This document shows, piece after piece, positions 50,835 to 61,473 of a DNA stretch of 64,000 bases; positions within the stretch are counted from its first letter, which is position 1, and each line of letters opens with the position of its first letter. Origin of the DNA: Pseudovirgaria hyperparasitica (lineage: Eukaryota > Ascomycota > Dothideomycetes > Acrospermales > Acrospermaceae). The stretch is taken from assembly GCF_010093815.1 (NCBI RefSeq), contig NW_022985549.1:1-64000 (forward strand), given 5' to 3'. Below the pieces are notes generated by a model. That model was not told where the DNA came from. It ran no database searches and worked only from the letters and a program-made list of their open reading frames with translations. Made by a program: the position numbers and the translations under genes.

Positions 50835-52270
50835 AAAAATAGAAGAGCTAACGCTCTTAGCTAATAAGTAGAATATAAATAAAAAGAACCTACTATAGAA
50901 TAGACTATATTAGAGATTACTAAAGATAGAAACCTTAGACTAATATAATATATTATAGTAATATAAAAAGAATTTATACTTAAGAACCCTAAGAGAAGAA
51001 GTATAATCCCTAGAGATAAGGCCTACTATTTTATTAAAGAATTCTATAAAGATCTAATATATAGATATTAAAGAGAAATAAAAACTTATAAAAGATTTAA
51101 GAGATACTATATAACTTATAAGGAAAGATAAGTTATTAAGGAAGTTATATAGAACTACGTTCTATATAATAAAAGCTAATCTAATAGATATAAACTATAT
51201 AGAGAACTCTAACTAATTCCTCTACTATTATATACTTAGGAAATAATCTCTATAGATTTTATAATAGACCTACTACTCTTAAGAGAACTAGTCTTATAAG
51301 TATAGTATAATACTATACTAGTAGTAGTTAATAAACTTATAAAGTATATCTACTTTATACTCTATTAAAAGAATATAGATATAAAAGAAATAGTCTATAT
51401 ATTTCTATAAGTAGTTATAGTAAACTATAGTTTATCTAATAGTATTATATCTAATAGAGATAAGCTCTTTATATTAAATTTTTAGAAAAGCCTAGTATAA
51501 TAGCTTAGAATAAACTACTAACTATTAATAGTCTATTATCTATAGACGGATAGATAAATAGAGATTCTAAATAGAACACTAGAACAATATCTATAATACT
51601 ATATTAATAAATAGTAAGATAATTAGATAGAACTACTACTACTAGCTTAATTCATCTATAATAGCGCGATAACCTTAATAACTAAAACCTTACTATTCTA
51701 TATAAACTATAGATTTAACTCTATAGCTAGCTATAATTATAAACTAGAATAATCTATACCGAAAGTAAAGATTAAGGTAGAATAACTATATAAACTATAT
51801 ATAGAGCTATAAACTAAACTTTCCTTTATAAATAAAAGAATAGTAAAATATATAAACTAAAAGAGAATAAAGGGACTAACTCTAAGGGGGGAAGACCTAG
51901 TATTCCTTATATAAAAAAATATTAAGATATAATAACTAAATAGTAAACTAGACTTTAAGAAGATTAGACCTTTCTAAATAAAATAAAAAATTTTAGAAGT
52001 TAATTATAAACTATCTTTACCTTAGAATATAAGAATATACCTAGTATTTTATATCTTATTACTAGAACTAGTACTATATAATATAAAAGTCGAAACTAAT
52101 ATTAAAGCTATAGATAAAGAATTTAAAGTTAAAAAGATTCTAGAATCTAGAATTAGTAATAAAATATTAGAGTATCTAATTAAGTAGAAGGGCTATAGAC
52201 ACGAATTAAATACTTAGGAACCTAGAGAATATTTAATAAACTACTAGTAACTATTACGGAAGTTCTATTA
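50835..52270 (+). pseudogene. Element B pol, second part: integrase and chromodomain (fossil)
   Basis: A zinc-binding-like integrase head (about 50900-51150), the catalytic core (first acidic motif near 51250, core to about 51650) and a basic C-terminal part are followed by a chromodomain (about 52140-52240). The chromodomain is recognisable by its aromatic cage-type spacing ending in a W-E-P-like motif. The chromodomain marks B as a chromovirus and fits its insertion into a repeat. It is broken many times. Confidence 0.77.
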
Positions 52271-52973
52271 AATAAACCTAGATTTACCTAGTTCTCTATA
52301 CTAAGCTAAGAATTATTAAAACCTAAGGGAGGATTTAGAACCTCCTTAATAGTAACTCTCTATTATTATTTAAGTTACTTCTCCTTCTCCTTAAGATCTA
52401 TTACTAATAGATTCTAATAAAGTATATTATTTTAATAACGCTCTAATAGCTTCTACTATTTCTCTAGATACTCTAGACGCGTAAAGGCGGTCTAAGTATT
52501 CTACTAAGCTTTTCGCTAAGTAGCGGCTATATATTCTTTCTCTAGCTTAAGATAAGTCTTTTTAGAATAAATCTTCTTATCTAGAAATATTACTTACTAG
52601 CTCTAATAAAAAGAAAGAGAACTTATAAGATAACTTACTTAAAGCCTTAATTCTATACTTACTTACTAAACGACTCTAATAAATATACTCTAAATACTTA
52701 TCGGACTTTATAAATACTACCCTATAGATTAAGCTATATTTCTTATAAAATAAGTAAGGAAAAGGTATTTCATCCCCTTTATAATTAATTAAAATAGATA
52801 GAGTAACTCTCTATTTTACTAGATTAGATTTAGAAGACTTAACTAATTTTATAACTCTAGATATAACGGAAGAAAAGGAAGAAGGGCTCCTTACCAAAGG
52901 AAGTTAGAATAACTCTCTACTTATAAGTAGCTATAGAAGTACTTTAGGACGAAGTACCTTAGAAGGGGTATTA
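52271..52973. other. Element B 3' untranslated region
   Basis: About 700 bp lie between the chromodomain and the 3' LTR. An inverted motif GGGAGG...CCTCC sits near 52325-52345. A purine-rich run AGAAGGGG (about 52961-52968) just before the LTR is the likely polypurine tract. No coding signal is seen. Confidence 0.5.
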
Positions 52974-53502
52974 TATAATAAATTACTAGCTAGGACTATA
53001 GGGGGATATATAGACTCTAGCACGAGTAGTATAAGAGATAGTATAATATATAGAAGAGGCGTCTATAATATAATAGATAGCTTTAGATAATAATCTAAGG
53101 CTAAGATAGATATCTATAGAGAGAGCTAATTATAGGTACTTAGAATAGGTATTCTAAGTAGTCTACTAGGTAATTAGAAATAGAATATTAGTATTCTAAG
53201 TAACATACTAAATACTTAGAATAAGTATTCTAATTAGAGAACCTTAGTAGAACTATATAGACCCTTTAGACCCGATCTCTAGAGATAGTTCTATAGTAAT
53301 TAATTTAAACTTATACTAATATAATTACTACTTTACTCGCCGACTAGCTAGTTACTATTTATACTCTATTAATACTTATTATAAACCTACTTATACTCTT
53401 CTAAGCTTTCTAAGTATCTTTATCTTTAGAAAAGCTAGAACACTCTATATAACGGACTACTTTATAGATAAGCCGCATCCTTATTAGAGAAGGTTTATTA
53501 TA
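52974..53502 (+). repeat. 3' LTR of element B
   Basis: This is the 529-bp partner of 35857-36385 with no net length change. The observed differences are transitions. The target duplication TAATA follows, and the broken LINE copy 2 then resumes. Confidence 0.88.
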
Positions 53503-53507
53503 TAATA

Positions 53508-53954
53508 ATACTAGTTTAATATATAAATACCTTAAATAAGACTATAAGAGATATATCTAGTAGATAAAGTACCATAGAGTAAAGTTCGCCTCTAAGAAAT
53601 ACTAACTTATATACTTTATTAACTACTATAGAAGATAGACTACTAAGGAAGAAGAGCGACGTTCTAGGATAGATACTTTTACTAAACTACTAATATAGAG
53701 TATATATATACTTAGTATTATAATTAATAATAAACTTAAATAGAGTCTATAGATTATATATATAGTATCTAGGGCTATTAAGATAGAAGCTACTATACGC
53801 CGGATTATAGTCTCTATATAGAGAACTACCTAGAATAAGGCGCGCTAGTTATATATCTCTATAGCACGACCCGCCTTTATATATAGATATAAGTACTAGT
53901 ATATAGCCCTTATATAGACTAGGTAAATAAAGCTTAAGTCTATATAGAACTATA
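53508..53954 (+). mobile_element. Tad1-like LINE, copy 2, second piece
   Basis: This piece continues the reverse transcriptase of copy 2, from just after the DD box into the post-RT region, until LINE copy 5 inserted. The 18-bp target duplication of copy 5, agtctatatagaactata, is at 53937-53954. Confidence 0.85.
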
Positions 53955-56176
53955 ATAATAATAATAATAATAATAATATTATATAACTAGGTAGAGTAGT
54001 ACTCTATAGGCCTATGCCTCCTCTAGTCTAAGCTACTATATAAGAAGAAACCTAAGAGGGGAAAACTTCCTTATATCGATAATTACATCTCGTTAAACCT
54101 TTATTTCTTCTTAAGTATATAGCCATAGGGTACACCTATTAGCCTATAGCCTATATTACCGTTATTTTACCCTTAGGCAGCACGTATAGGTGCGGAGGTT
54201 ATTAGTTAAGGGGTTCTTCCGGTATATACCGGGTTTCCTCCGATATATACTAGGTTCCTTCCGGTATATATTTCTAGGTCTACTAGAATTAGAGGAGTAG
54301 TAGGTGTATAATTATCTACCGGGCGACTTCCTTAGGGTACTTATTAAGCTATCGTACGATATTAGAGGTTCTTATTATATAGATAAGCTTCTACCTTTAC
54401 GTATAAAGATCGGGGTATATTATAAGATAGTAGCGTATTATACCTCTCCGGCCGCACGCCTTATACTATAGAGATACATTAGGGACGCCTCTCTTATAGA
54501 GGTAGTATAGAAGTTCTATAGCGCCCGTTCGGGCTTAGAGGAGTATAGATACCTAGGCCTTTATAAGCCCTTTATATATCTATTTACTCGGCTCCTTCCA
54601 TAGTCCTCGGATCTACTCTAGGTACCTATTCTACTAGGAGGCCTACTAGGCCCGGAGTATCTCTTTCTACTTATCTTAGATCTATAACTATATACTTCGT
54701 CCGAGCTCTCGAAGGCTCTATTAGTCTAGAAGGGTATCTAGGTTATCCTTAATCTCTTATACTACTTAGTTTAAGTCTATTTCTATCGGGTACTTATACC
54801 GTAGTTAAGTCCGGCCTATATATAAGAGTGCTTAGTAGTATATACTAACTCGCGCGCGTAGCGCGGCGAAGGTATATTCTATATTTTCTATACGTTTCTA
54901 TACTTATTATTTAGTAAAGTATACTACCCTCTATATCTAGTAGAAGTTATATATACTTATAACGTCTATCTCGCGTCGTAGTAGCACCGTGTTAGTAGCT
55001 TTATATACGCCTAATATAAGATAGAGTATACGGTTCTATATGGATTCGAGCTTTATTCGCCTAGTCTATATAAGGGCTATATACTAGCACTCGTGTCCAT
55101 ACGTAAAGGCGGGTCGTGCTATAGATATATATAGCTAGCGTGCCTTATCCTAGGCGGTTCCCCACGTAGAGGCTATAATCTATTATATAGCGGCTTCTAC
55201 CTAGAGGGCCCTAGAAACGGTGTATACTACCTATAGTCCCTATTTAAGCTTATTATCGATCATGACGCTAAGTACGTATATACTTTATATCGGCGGTTCG
55301 TCGAAGGCGTCTATTCTAGAGCATTGCTTGCCTTCTCTAGTAGCCTATTTCCTATAGTAGTTAATAAAGTACATGAGTTAGTACTTTTCGGGGGCGAACT
55401 TTACTCTATAGCGCTTTGCCTATTAGACGTATCTCCCGTGGTCTTATTTAAGTCGTCTATATATTTAGCTAGTATTATTATTAATAGCTAGAAGATATAT
55501 ATCGTCTACGTATTCTACTACCTCTATATATTATATTCCCTAGAGAAGGTCTATAGTAAAGAAGAGGAAGAGGATCGGAGAGATAGTACTTTCTTATAGG
55601 ATACCGTAAGCCGTCTTCTTATACTTACTTTAATATCCGGGGATATATATCTAGGTAACTCTTTCGGCGAGGAAGGACTATATAAACCGCGTAATCCACG
55701 CGGGTATACGCCTCTTCCGTAAGTTATACATAAGTCTTATATGGTTTACTTTATTAAATGCGCCGGCCATATTAAGGGAGAGTAGCGTTACTATACGTCC
55801 CTACTTCCATACGGTCTAGATGACTTTAAGAATATATTAGATAGTAGTAATTAGGGAGCTTCTAGCCTTCGCCTTCTAGTTTACTAGGAGGAGGTTATAT
55901 TCCTATACTACGGCGCTTATCTTCTTCGCGATCGTGGCCTCTAGTATCTTCCCGAGATAGAAGAGGAGGGTAATTAGCCTCTATTCTTTTAGGGAGCTAG
56001 GGTTCTTCCCTAGTTTCGGGAGTATAACGGTATAGGCGGCCCGGAAGCTTTAGGGGTGGTATCCGTTCTTAATACATGCTTAAAATATATAACTAATGAG
56101 CGGTAGAGTAGCTAGTATAGTACGTTTAAGACATCTATTCGGTATTCTATCCGGTCCGGGTACCTTATTATTCGGG
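53955..56176 (-). mobile_element. Tad1-like LINE, copy 5, 5'-truncated and chimeric
   Basis: Reverse-oriented LINE with its (ATT)n tail at 53955-53980. Only the 3' 2.2 kb are present: the 3' UTR, the half palindrome near 54198-54212, the C-terminal repeats and the RT, back to a point just upstream of the RT core. At 56176 the LINE similarity stops abruptly and unrelated DNA (56177-57377) follows, up to the second copy of the 18-bp target duplication at 57378-57395. Both parts therefore entered in one event. Like copy 1 it keeps only one arm of the 3' hairpin. Confidence 0.85.
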
Positions 56177-57377
56177 CCTCTAGTTCGAAGTCGGATAACT
56201 CCTATAGGTTTGACGTGCCCTATACTATTAGGCCCTACTCCTATTTTCGCCTTATCTCATCCCCTTTAGGCTTATACCTCCGGCTCTACTAGAAGAGGGG
56301 CACGACGCCTTATCTAGCTAGGAAACTACGAGGTTTACTCCTTAAACTTATATTACTAGCATGCGTGCCTAGCGACACGTTCTATCTCTTTATAAATCGA
56401 TACGCGCATCCGTTCTCTCGGGCCATATAGTAGTCTCCCCGGCTAGAATATAATCCCGTCTACTTCTAGATATACTAAAGGTTAGAGCCTATTAAAGGGG
56501 TGAGGTCCTTAGAGCTAGTAGTTACTACTATATACCACGCCCCGCCTTTAAGTATAGCTACTATCCGGTTTCGCGTTACCTATGAGGATCTCTCTACGAT
56601 AGGCCGACCGTGTCTTATAGGCGAGCATCCTTTAAATTCTATACGTATATACTCGCGTGACGCGCCTAGGCGACTTAAGCATCCTCTATCTACTAACCCG
56701 ACTTATTTCTACTACTTTTTAATGGGTCCCTATAGCCGCCTCTTGCCTATGTCCGTGTACTATTATCTATGTATACTAGCGCCCTACCTTCTATGGTAGA
56801 CTATAATATCTCTCGTACACGGGAGCCGCTCTATCTATCCTAGACCTAAGCGGTATCCCGTATCGAGCGAAAGGTCTTAATAGAGTCGCGCTACTAGTGG
56901 TCGCGCTAGGCGTCTTAATAAACGTAGTTTAATACTATAGGAGAGTTAGCCTTAATAAGTTCATCCGTAGTAGTTTATAGTTGCCCTTAACGTGATTTCT
57001 CGCTAATCCTTACGTACCTAGAGCTATTTAAGCCTCAAGGTGTCCTATCGCGCTACTAGGACTTCCGCTTTCTCTACCCACATAGTAAGGTAGATTTAGG
57101 CCTGCTTTCGATACCGTAGTAGCGCGTTAGGTGGTTTTCTTATCCCGGTATCCTCGTAGACTCCTCTTAACGCGTTAATTAAGAATAGGATAGAAGTATA
57201 TACTATCCTAGCTGGTTTATTACGGTGTGGTCCCTATAGAGTAACGCGTCGCAAAAACTCTATAACCATCTACCTAGCGACGACGAGGTCGCCATTAACG
57301 CCGCTCCGAATCTCTTACTACCTCCGAAGAGGCATTGCCTAGCTACGATAACGTGGACGCGGTTTGTGAGACTTCAT
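56177..57377 (-). other. 1.2-kb orphan sequence joined to LINE copy 5
   Basis: This segment lies between the truncated LINE 5' end and the target duplication. It is GC-richer and keeps far more CpA and TpG than the LINEs around it, so RIP has touched it only lightly, as expected for single-copy DNA beside repeats. It matches nothing else I can see in the window. If it joined by template switching, its transcript sense is the minus strand. That strand has a long frame interrupted mainly by TAG/TAA, and the plus strand has a 99-codon open frame (56500-56799). No family is recognised. It is not rRNA or a LINE part. Confidence 0.7.
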
Positions 57378-57395
57378 AGTCTATATAGAACTATA

Positions 57396-58486
57396 TACTT
57401 TATCTTATATCTAGTATATATAAAGCTACTAATATAGTACTACTATAATATAAGATAAATATAATAAGTATATAGGACTTCTACTAGATATAGAGGGTAA
57501 TATACTTTATTAAATAATAAGTATAGAAACGCGTAGAATATACTAAATATACCTTCGTTACGCTATATATATAAGTTAATATCTACTATTAAGCGCTACT
57601 ATATATAGACTAGACTTAACTATAGTATAAGAGTCTAATAGAGATAGACTTAAACTAAATTATATAAGAGATTAGGGATAACCTAGACGTCTCTCTAGAC
57701 TAGTAGAACCCTTAGAAGCTTATATAGACTATATAGTTATAGACCTAGAATAAATAGAAGGAAGTTCTCTAGACCTATTAGATATTCTAATAGAATAGAT
57801 ACCTAGAGTAGATTTAGAGACTATAGAAGAAACTAAGTAGATAGATATATAAGGGGCTTATAAAAGCCTAAGTATCTATCCTCCTCTAAGCCTAAATAGA
57901 AGCTATAGAACTTCTATACTACTTATACTAAAGAGGTATTCTAGATATATCTCTATAGTATAAAGTATATAGCTAGAGAGATATAATATAATACTATCTT
58001 ATAATATATCTAGACCTCTATATATAGAGATAATTACTTATCTATATAATAAGGACCTCTAATATTACGTAGTAGCTTAATAAGTACCCTAAGAAGATTA
58101 CCTAGTAGATACTTATATACCTTTCTCTTCCCTAATACTAATAGATCTAGATATATATACTAGAAGTAACTAGATATATACTAGATAGACCCTAGTATAC
58201 GCCGGAAGAACCCCGGGAGAACCCTAATTATTAGTTAAGGATAACCCTTAACTAATAACCCCTGTACTCTATATATACTATCTAAGGGTAAAATAATAGT
58301 ACTATAGGTTATAGGCCTATAGATATTTCTAATAGCTATATACTTAAGATAATATAAAGGGTTTATAAGATATAGTTATAGAGAGAAGAGAGTTTTTCCT
58401 TATGTAAAGGTTTCTTCTTATATAATAGCTTAGACTAGAGAAGATATACGCCTATAGAGTAAACTACTCTATTAAATTTTTTTTAT
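57396..58486 (+). mobile_element. Tad1-like LINE, copy 2, third piece
   Basis: This holds the end of copy 2: the last part of ORF2, the 7-residue repeat tail (about 58150-58215), the 31-bp palindrome (58228-58258) and the 3' UTR. The tail differs from the others, being a T-run followed by ATTATA instead of a clean (ATT)n. I could not find a target duplication for copy 2. Confidence 0.82.
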
Positions 58487-58627
58487 TATACTAAGCTATA
58501 GCTTTACTATACTAAGCTATAATAAGAGAATAGAGTAGAGTATAAAAGATATAGAAATAAAGTTATAATAGAAGAAGTAACTTACTTTATTATTTTAATA
58601 ATAAGGGCCTTTTTAGTATAAAGTAGT
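58487..58627. other. Short spacer left of the inverted repeat
   Basis: This is AT-rich DNA with a direct repeat of about 14 bp (TATACTAAGCTATA-like, twice between 58490 and 58532). No gene is seen. Confidence 0.45.
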
Positions 58628-59122
58628 AATAGTAGTAACTAAAGATAAGGTTATAGAGAGATACCTTTATACTATATAATATAAGCTCTAGATTAATACT
58701 AGTACTACCTTTAGTTATAGTAAATAGAATATATTTCTATTATTACTCTATTATTCTACTAATAATAATATTATATAGTATTCTATCTATAGTAGAGAAT
58801 TTTCTTATTAGCTACTATTCCCTCTCTATAATAGATAAAGACTATCTATTAGCTATCTACTTATATATAAGAAATAAGATTTTAGATATATTACTAAGAA
58901 CTTATAATACTCTAGTTTAGTTATAGTCTAAGGCCGTATATATATTACGTAATATAGTCTCTTTCTAAGACTCTACTCTATAATACTATACTCTAAAAGA
59001 CTTTACTCTATAATACTATACTCTATAAGACTCTACTCTATAATATTAATACCTTTAGAATTCTAGAAAAGTAGCCTTAAATTTAAGGCTACTTATAGTC
59101 TACCGGCCGTAGGCTACCCTAG
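58628..59122 (+). repeat. Left arm of 495-bp inverted repeat
   Basis: This arm is the reverse complement of 59621-60115, with equal length and about 95% or higher identity. The differences I noted are all transitions. It contains about three degenerate 28-bp subrepeats (ACTCTACTCTATAATACTAT, 58972-59045). Near its inner end is a perfect 26-bp palindrome (AAGTAGCCTTAAA and complement, about 59076-59101), and then a GC-rich hairpin and a terminal CTAG followed by T. The end structure resembles a Helitron 3' terminus. Confidence 0.85.
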
Positions 59123-59620
59123 TTAGAGATATAAATATACTAGATAGAGATACTCTTAGAAAGCTATTTATAGATAGTATTAATAGAACTACTATATCTA
59201 GAAATACCTATATAAAACCTAGAGGGATTATATATATAATAAAGATACTACTAAGTACTCTAACTATAATAGAAACTATCTATTATAGTTAGTAATATAT
59301 ATAAAATATAGATAAGTTACTAAGTATATTAATACTATAAAGGTAAGAGAGATAAGATAGATATACTAGACTATAAGGCCTCTACTATCTACTCTAATCT
59401 TATCTATAACTATACTAACTAATCTATACGGGGGCGGGACTAATATATAATAGTATACTATATAAAGAAAGGTAGGGCGACCCTAAGATATTCTTAAGGT
59501 AGCTACTATATAAAGGTAGTTATACCTTAATACTACTAGTATATAGACTTAAGTATTCCCTAGTACCTAATAAGGAGCTAAGATATACTTATTATTATAT
59601 AGATAAATATATAATATAAA
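59123..59620 (+). mobile_element. LINE fragment between inverted-repeat arms (ORF1 end to ORF2 start)
   Basis: This 498-bp piece matches LINE copy 2 at about 33397-33894: the zinc-knuckle end of ORF1 through the start of ORF2. It lacks both LINE ends and an (ATT)n tail, so it did not arrive by ordinary retrotransposition. It is trapped exactly between two CTAG-ended arms. Its mutation level is as heavy as in copy 2. Confidence 0.85.
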
Positions 59621-60115
59621 CTAGGGTAGCCTACGGCTAGTGGACTATAAGTAGCCTTGAATTTAAGGCTACTTTCCTAGAGTTCTAAAGGTATTAGTAT
59701 TATAGAGTAGAGTCTTATAGAGTATAGTATTATAGAGTAGAGTCTTTTAGAGTATAGTATTATAGAGTAGAGTCTTAGAAAAAGACTATATTATATAATA
59801 TATATATAGCCTTAGACTATAACTAAACTAGAGTATTATAAGTTCTTAGTAATATATCTAAAACCTTATCTCTTATATATAAGTAGATAGCTAATAGATA
59901 GTCTTTATCTATTATAGAGAGGGAATAGTAGCTAATAAGAAAATTCTCTACTATAGATAGAATACTATATAATATTATTATTAGTAGAATAATAGAGTAA
60001 TAATAGAAATATATTCTATTTACTATAACTAAAGGTAGTACTAGTATTAATCTAGAGCTTATATTATATAGTATAAAGGTATCTCTCTATAACCTTATCT
60101 TTAGTTACTACTATT
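59621..60115 (-). repeat. Right arm of 495-bp inverted repeat
   Basis: This is the mirror copy of 58628-59122. It starts with CTAGGGTAGCC, the complement of the left arm's inner end, and ends at TACTACTATT. On the minus strand CTAG is again followed by T. The 28-bp subrepeats lie at 59700-59785. Immediately right of 60115 the RIP signature falls off sharply. Confidence 0.85.
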
Positions 60116-60440
60116 TGTAATGAATGTAACTAAGGTATTACTACAATAGCAATTAGAATATATTATAATTCAACTTAGAGAGAGTAGGGGTGGCTCGTAT
60201 GGGTTATAGCTTAAGTATAGTCTTAAGCGAGGTCACGTGATACCCCTATACTAGTCTCTATCCGTCCCGGCTCCGTTATGTAATACTAGAGATAAGGTAA
60301 AGCCGAAGTCCATAATATACCCTTATTCTCTAGGGTTATCTTAGGGACCGGCTTAGTATTTCATGTAATAATAACCGGCTCGGTTGGGTCTTAGGTTTAC
60401 GGTCTTTATATCGTACTATATAATAGTAGTAGAGCTATAT
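60116..60440. other. Weakly mutated unique-looking DNA
   Basis: Many CpA and TpG sites survive here (for example around 60116-60180), unlike the 60 kb to the left. No gene is recognised. One CACGTG lies at 60234-60239, within GGTCACGTGA. Confidence 0.5.
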
Positions 60441-60860
60441 ATTACGTCTAGTAAGGTGGCCGTATCTCGTGGTCGTGTCTCGGTCGCGTAATAGAGGAGG
60501 GTTCCTCTATAACGGCGTCGTTAGTTATATAATCGTATGGTAGTAGTACCTCGTGGTTACGTTCTAGCGGTCACGTGGTAGAGGAAGGTTCCTTATATTA
60601 CTACGTCGTTAGTCATATAATCGCATGGTAGTAGTATCTCGTGGTTACGTCCTAGCGGTCACGTGGTAGAGGAGGGTTCCTCACCTCATAGCGTCGTTAG
60701 TTTTATAATCGCACTATAGTAGTATCTTATAGTCGTGTCCTAGCGGTCACGTGGCGGAGGTGGGTTCCTTATACCACGGCGTTATTAGTCATGTGGTCGC
60801 ACGGCGGTAGTATCTTATAGTCGCGTTCTAGCGGTCACGTGGCGGAGGTAGGGTATCCTA
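60441..60860. repeat. 88-bp tandem array, about five units, each with CACGTG
   Basis: Units start at 60517, 60605, 60693 and 60781. A diverged unit precedes them (about 60441-60516), and the last one is partial. The shared core is GCGGTCACGTGG. CACGTG occurs at 60572, 60660, 60748 and 60836, spaced exactly 88 bp, and is mutated in the first unit. CACGTG is the bHLH (Cbf1/Pho4-type) site, and its retained CpA/TpG show that RIP is weak here. The array could be an LTR or promoter enhancer. Confidence 0.85.
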
Positions 60861-61473
60861 CGCACGAACCGCGCGTCTTGTTTATTATTATTGTTGTCCA
60901 TTTTGGGACCGGCTCCACCCCGGCCCACACGATTTTCCCTAACGCGAGTATATGGGTCCCACGTCTAGCGACTTTCTTCTTCTTTAACTACTATCACGCC
61001 TACTATCTTAATACCGCGTAGTAGCTACCACGATATTAGTAAACTCGCATGCTACCTCGTAGCTTCTATACTATTATTATAAGCGCGCTAGGCCTAAATA
61101 GGCCTATTATAGAAGCCGGCGCCGTCTTAGCGGTGGCTATAGGTGCTAGGGGTTAAGACTCTAACGATTGACGCGCGCCTAGGCGCTAGGAACCGCCTAA
61201 CCGCACCGTGAGTGGGTCCTATCCCTATACCGTTCCTCATGCTAACTAGATAGATTATTCCTCCTACCGCCTCCCGATAGGCTAAGCCTATTTACTATAT
61301 AGGGCTATATATTATAGAGGGTGACTCGTTAGAAGACGAGTATACTAAGTCCGTGTACTTCGTATATTATATATATATAAAGGCCCTAGAGAAGACTAGG
61401 GTGCTTAAGTACGTGCCGTCTCTACGCTATAGTAGCGCCTACTAATCTAGAGCGTAGCTATAAGCCTAGCCGC
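60861..61473. other. GC-richer leader-like region, no clear gene
   Basis: This is moderately mutated DNA between the 88-bp array and a long plus-strand frame. A TATATATATAAAGG run at about 61367-61382 could be a promoter. The frame around 61315-61430 is open and Lys/Tyr-rich but has no start or homology I can name. The array, TATA and frame together look like an LTR or promoter plus leader. This is inference. Confidence 0.35.

Larger units (their letters stand above)
35857..53502 (+). mobile_element. Gypsy chromovirus-like LTR retrotransposon B, with two nested LINEs
   Basis: Identical-length 529-bp LTRs (35857-36385 and 52974-53502) and a 5-bp target duplication TAATA (35852-35856, 53503-53507) define the ends. 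Internal parts are gag (36390-38189), protease, RT and RNase H (43600-45490), and integrase plus chromodomain (50835-52260). LINE copy 3 (minus) sits at the gag-pol junction, and LINE copy 4 (plus) sits between RNase H and integrase. Without these, B is about 7 kb. It is structurally whole, with coding parts broken many times. B belongs to the same family as A1. Confidence 0.9.

Noticed and set aside
56500-56799. Plus-strand 99-codon open frame in the orphan segment
   Set aside because: If the segment was reverse-transcribed with the LINE, its transcript sense is the minus strand. The frame has no homology or domain I can support, so it is mentioned only inside the orphan entry.
60441-60860. 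CRISPR-like reading of the 88-bp array
   Set aside because: The whole 88-bp unit is conserved, with no variable spacers.
60839-61021. Plus-strand 60-codon open frame
   Set aside because: It starts inside the last unit of the 88-bp array, is short, and shows no domain or start context.
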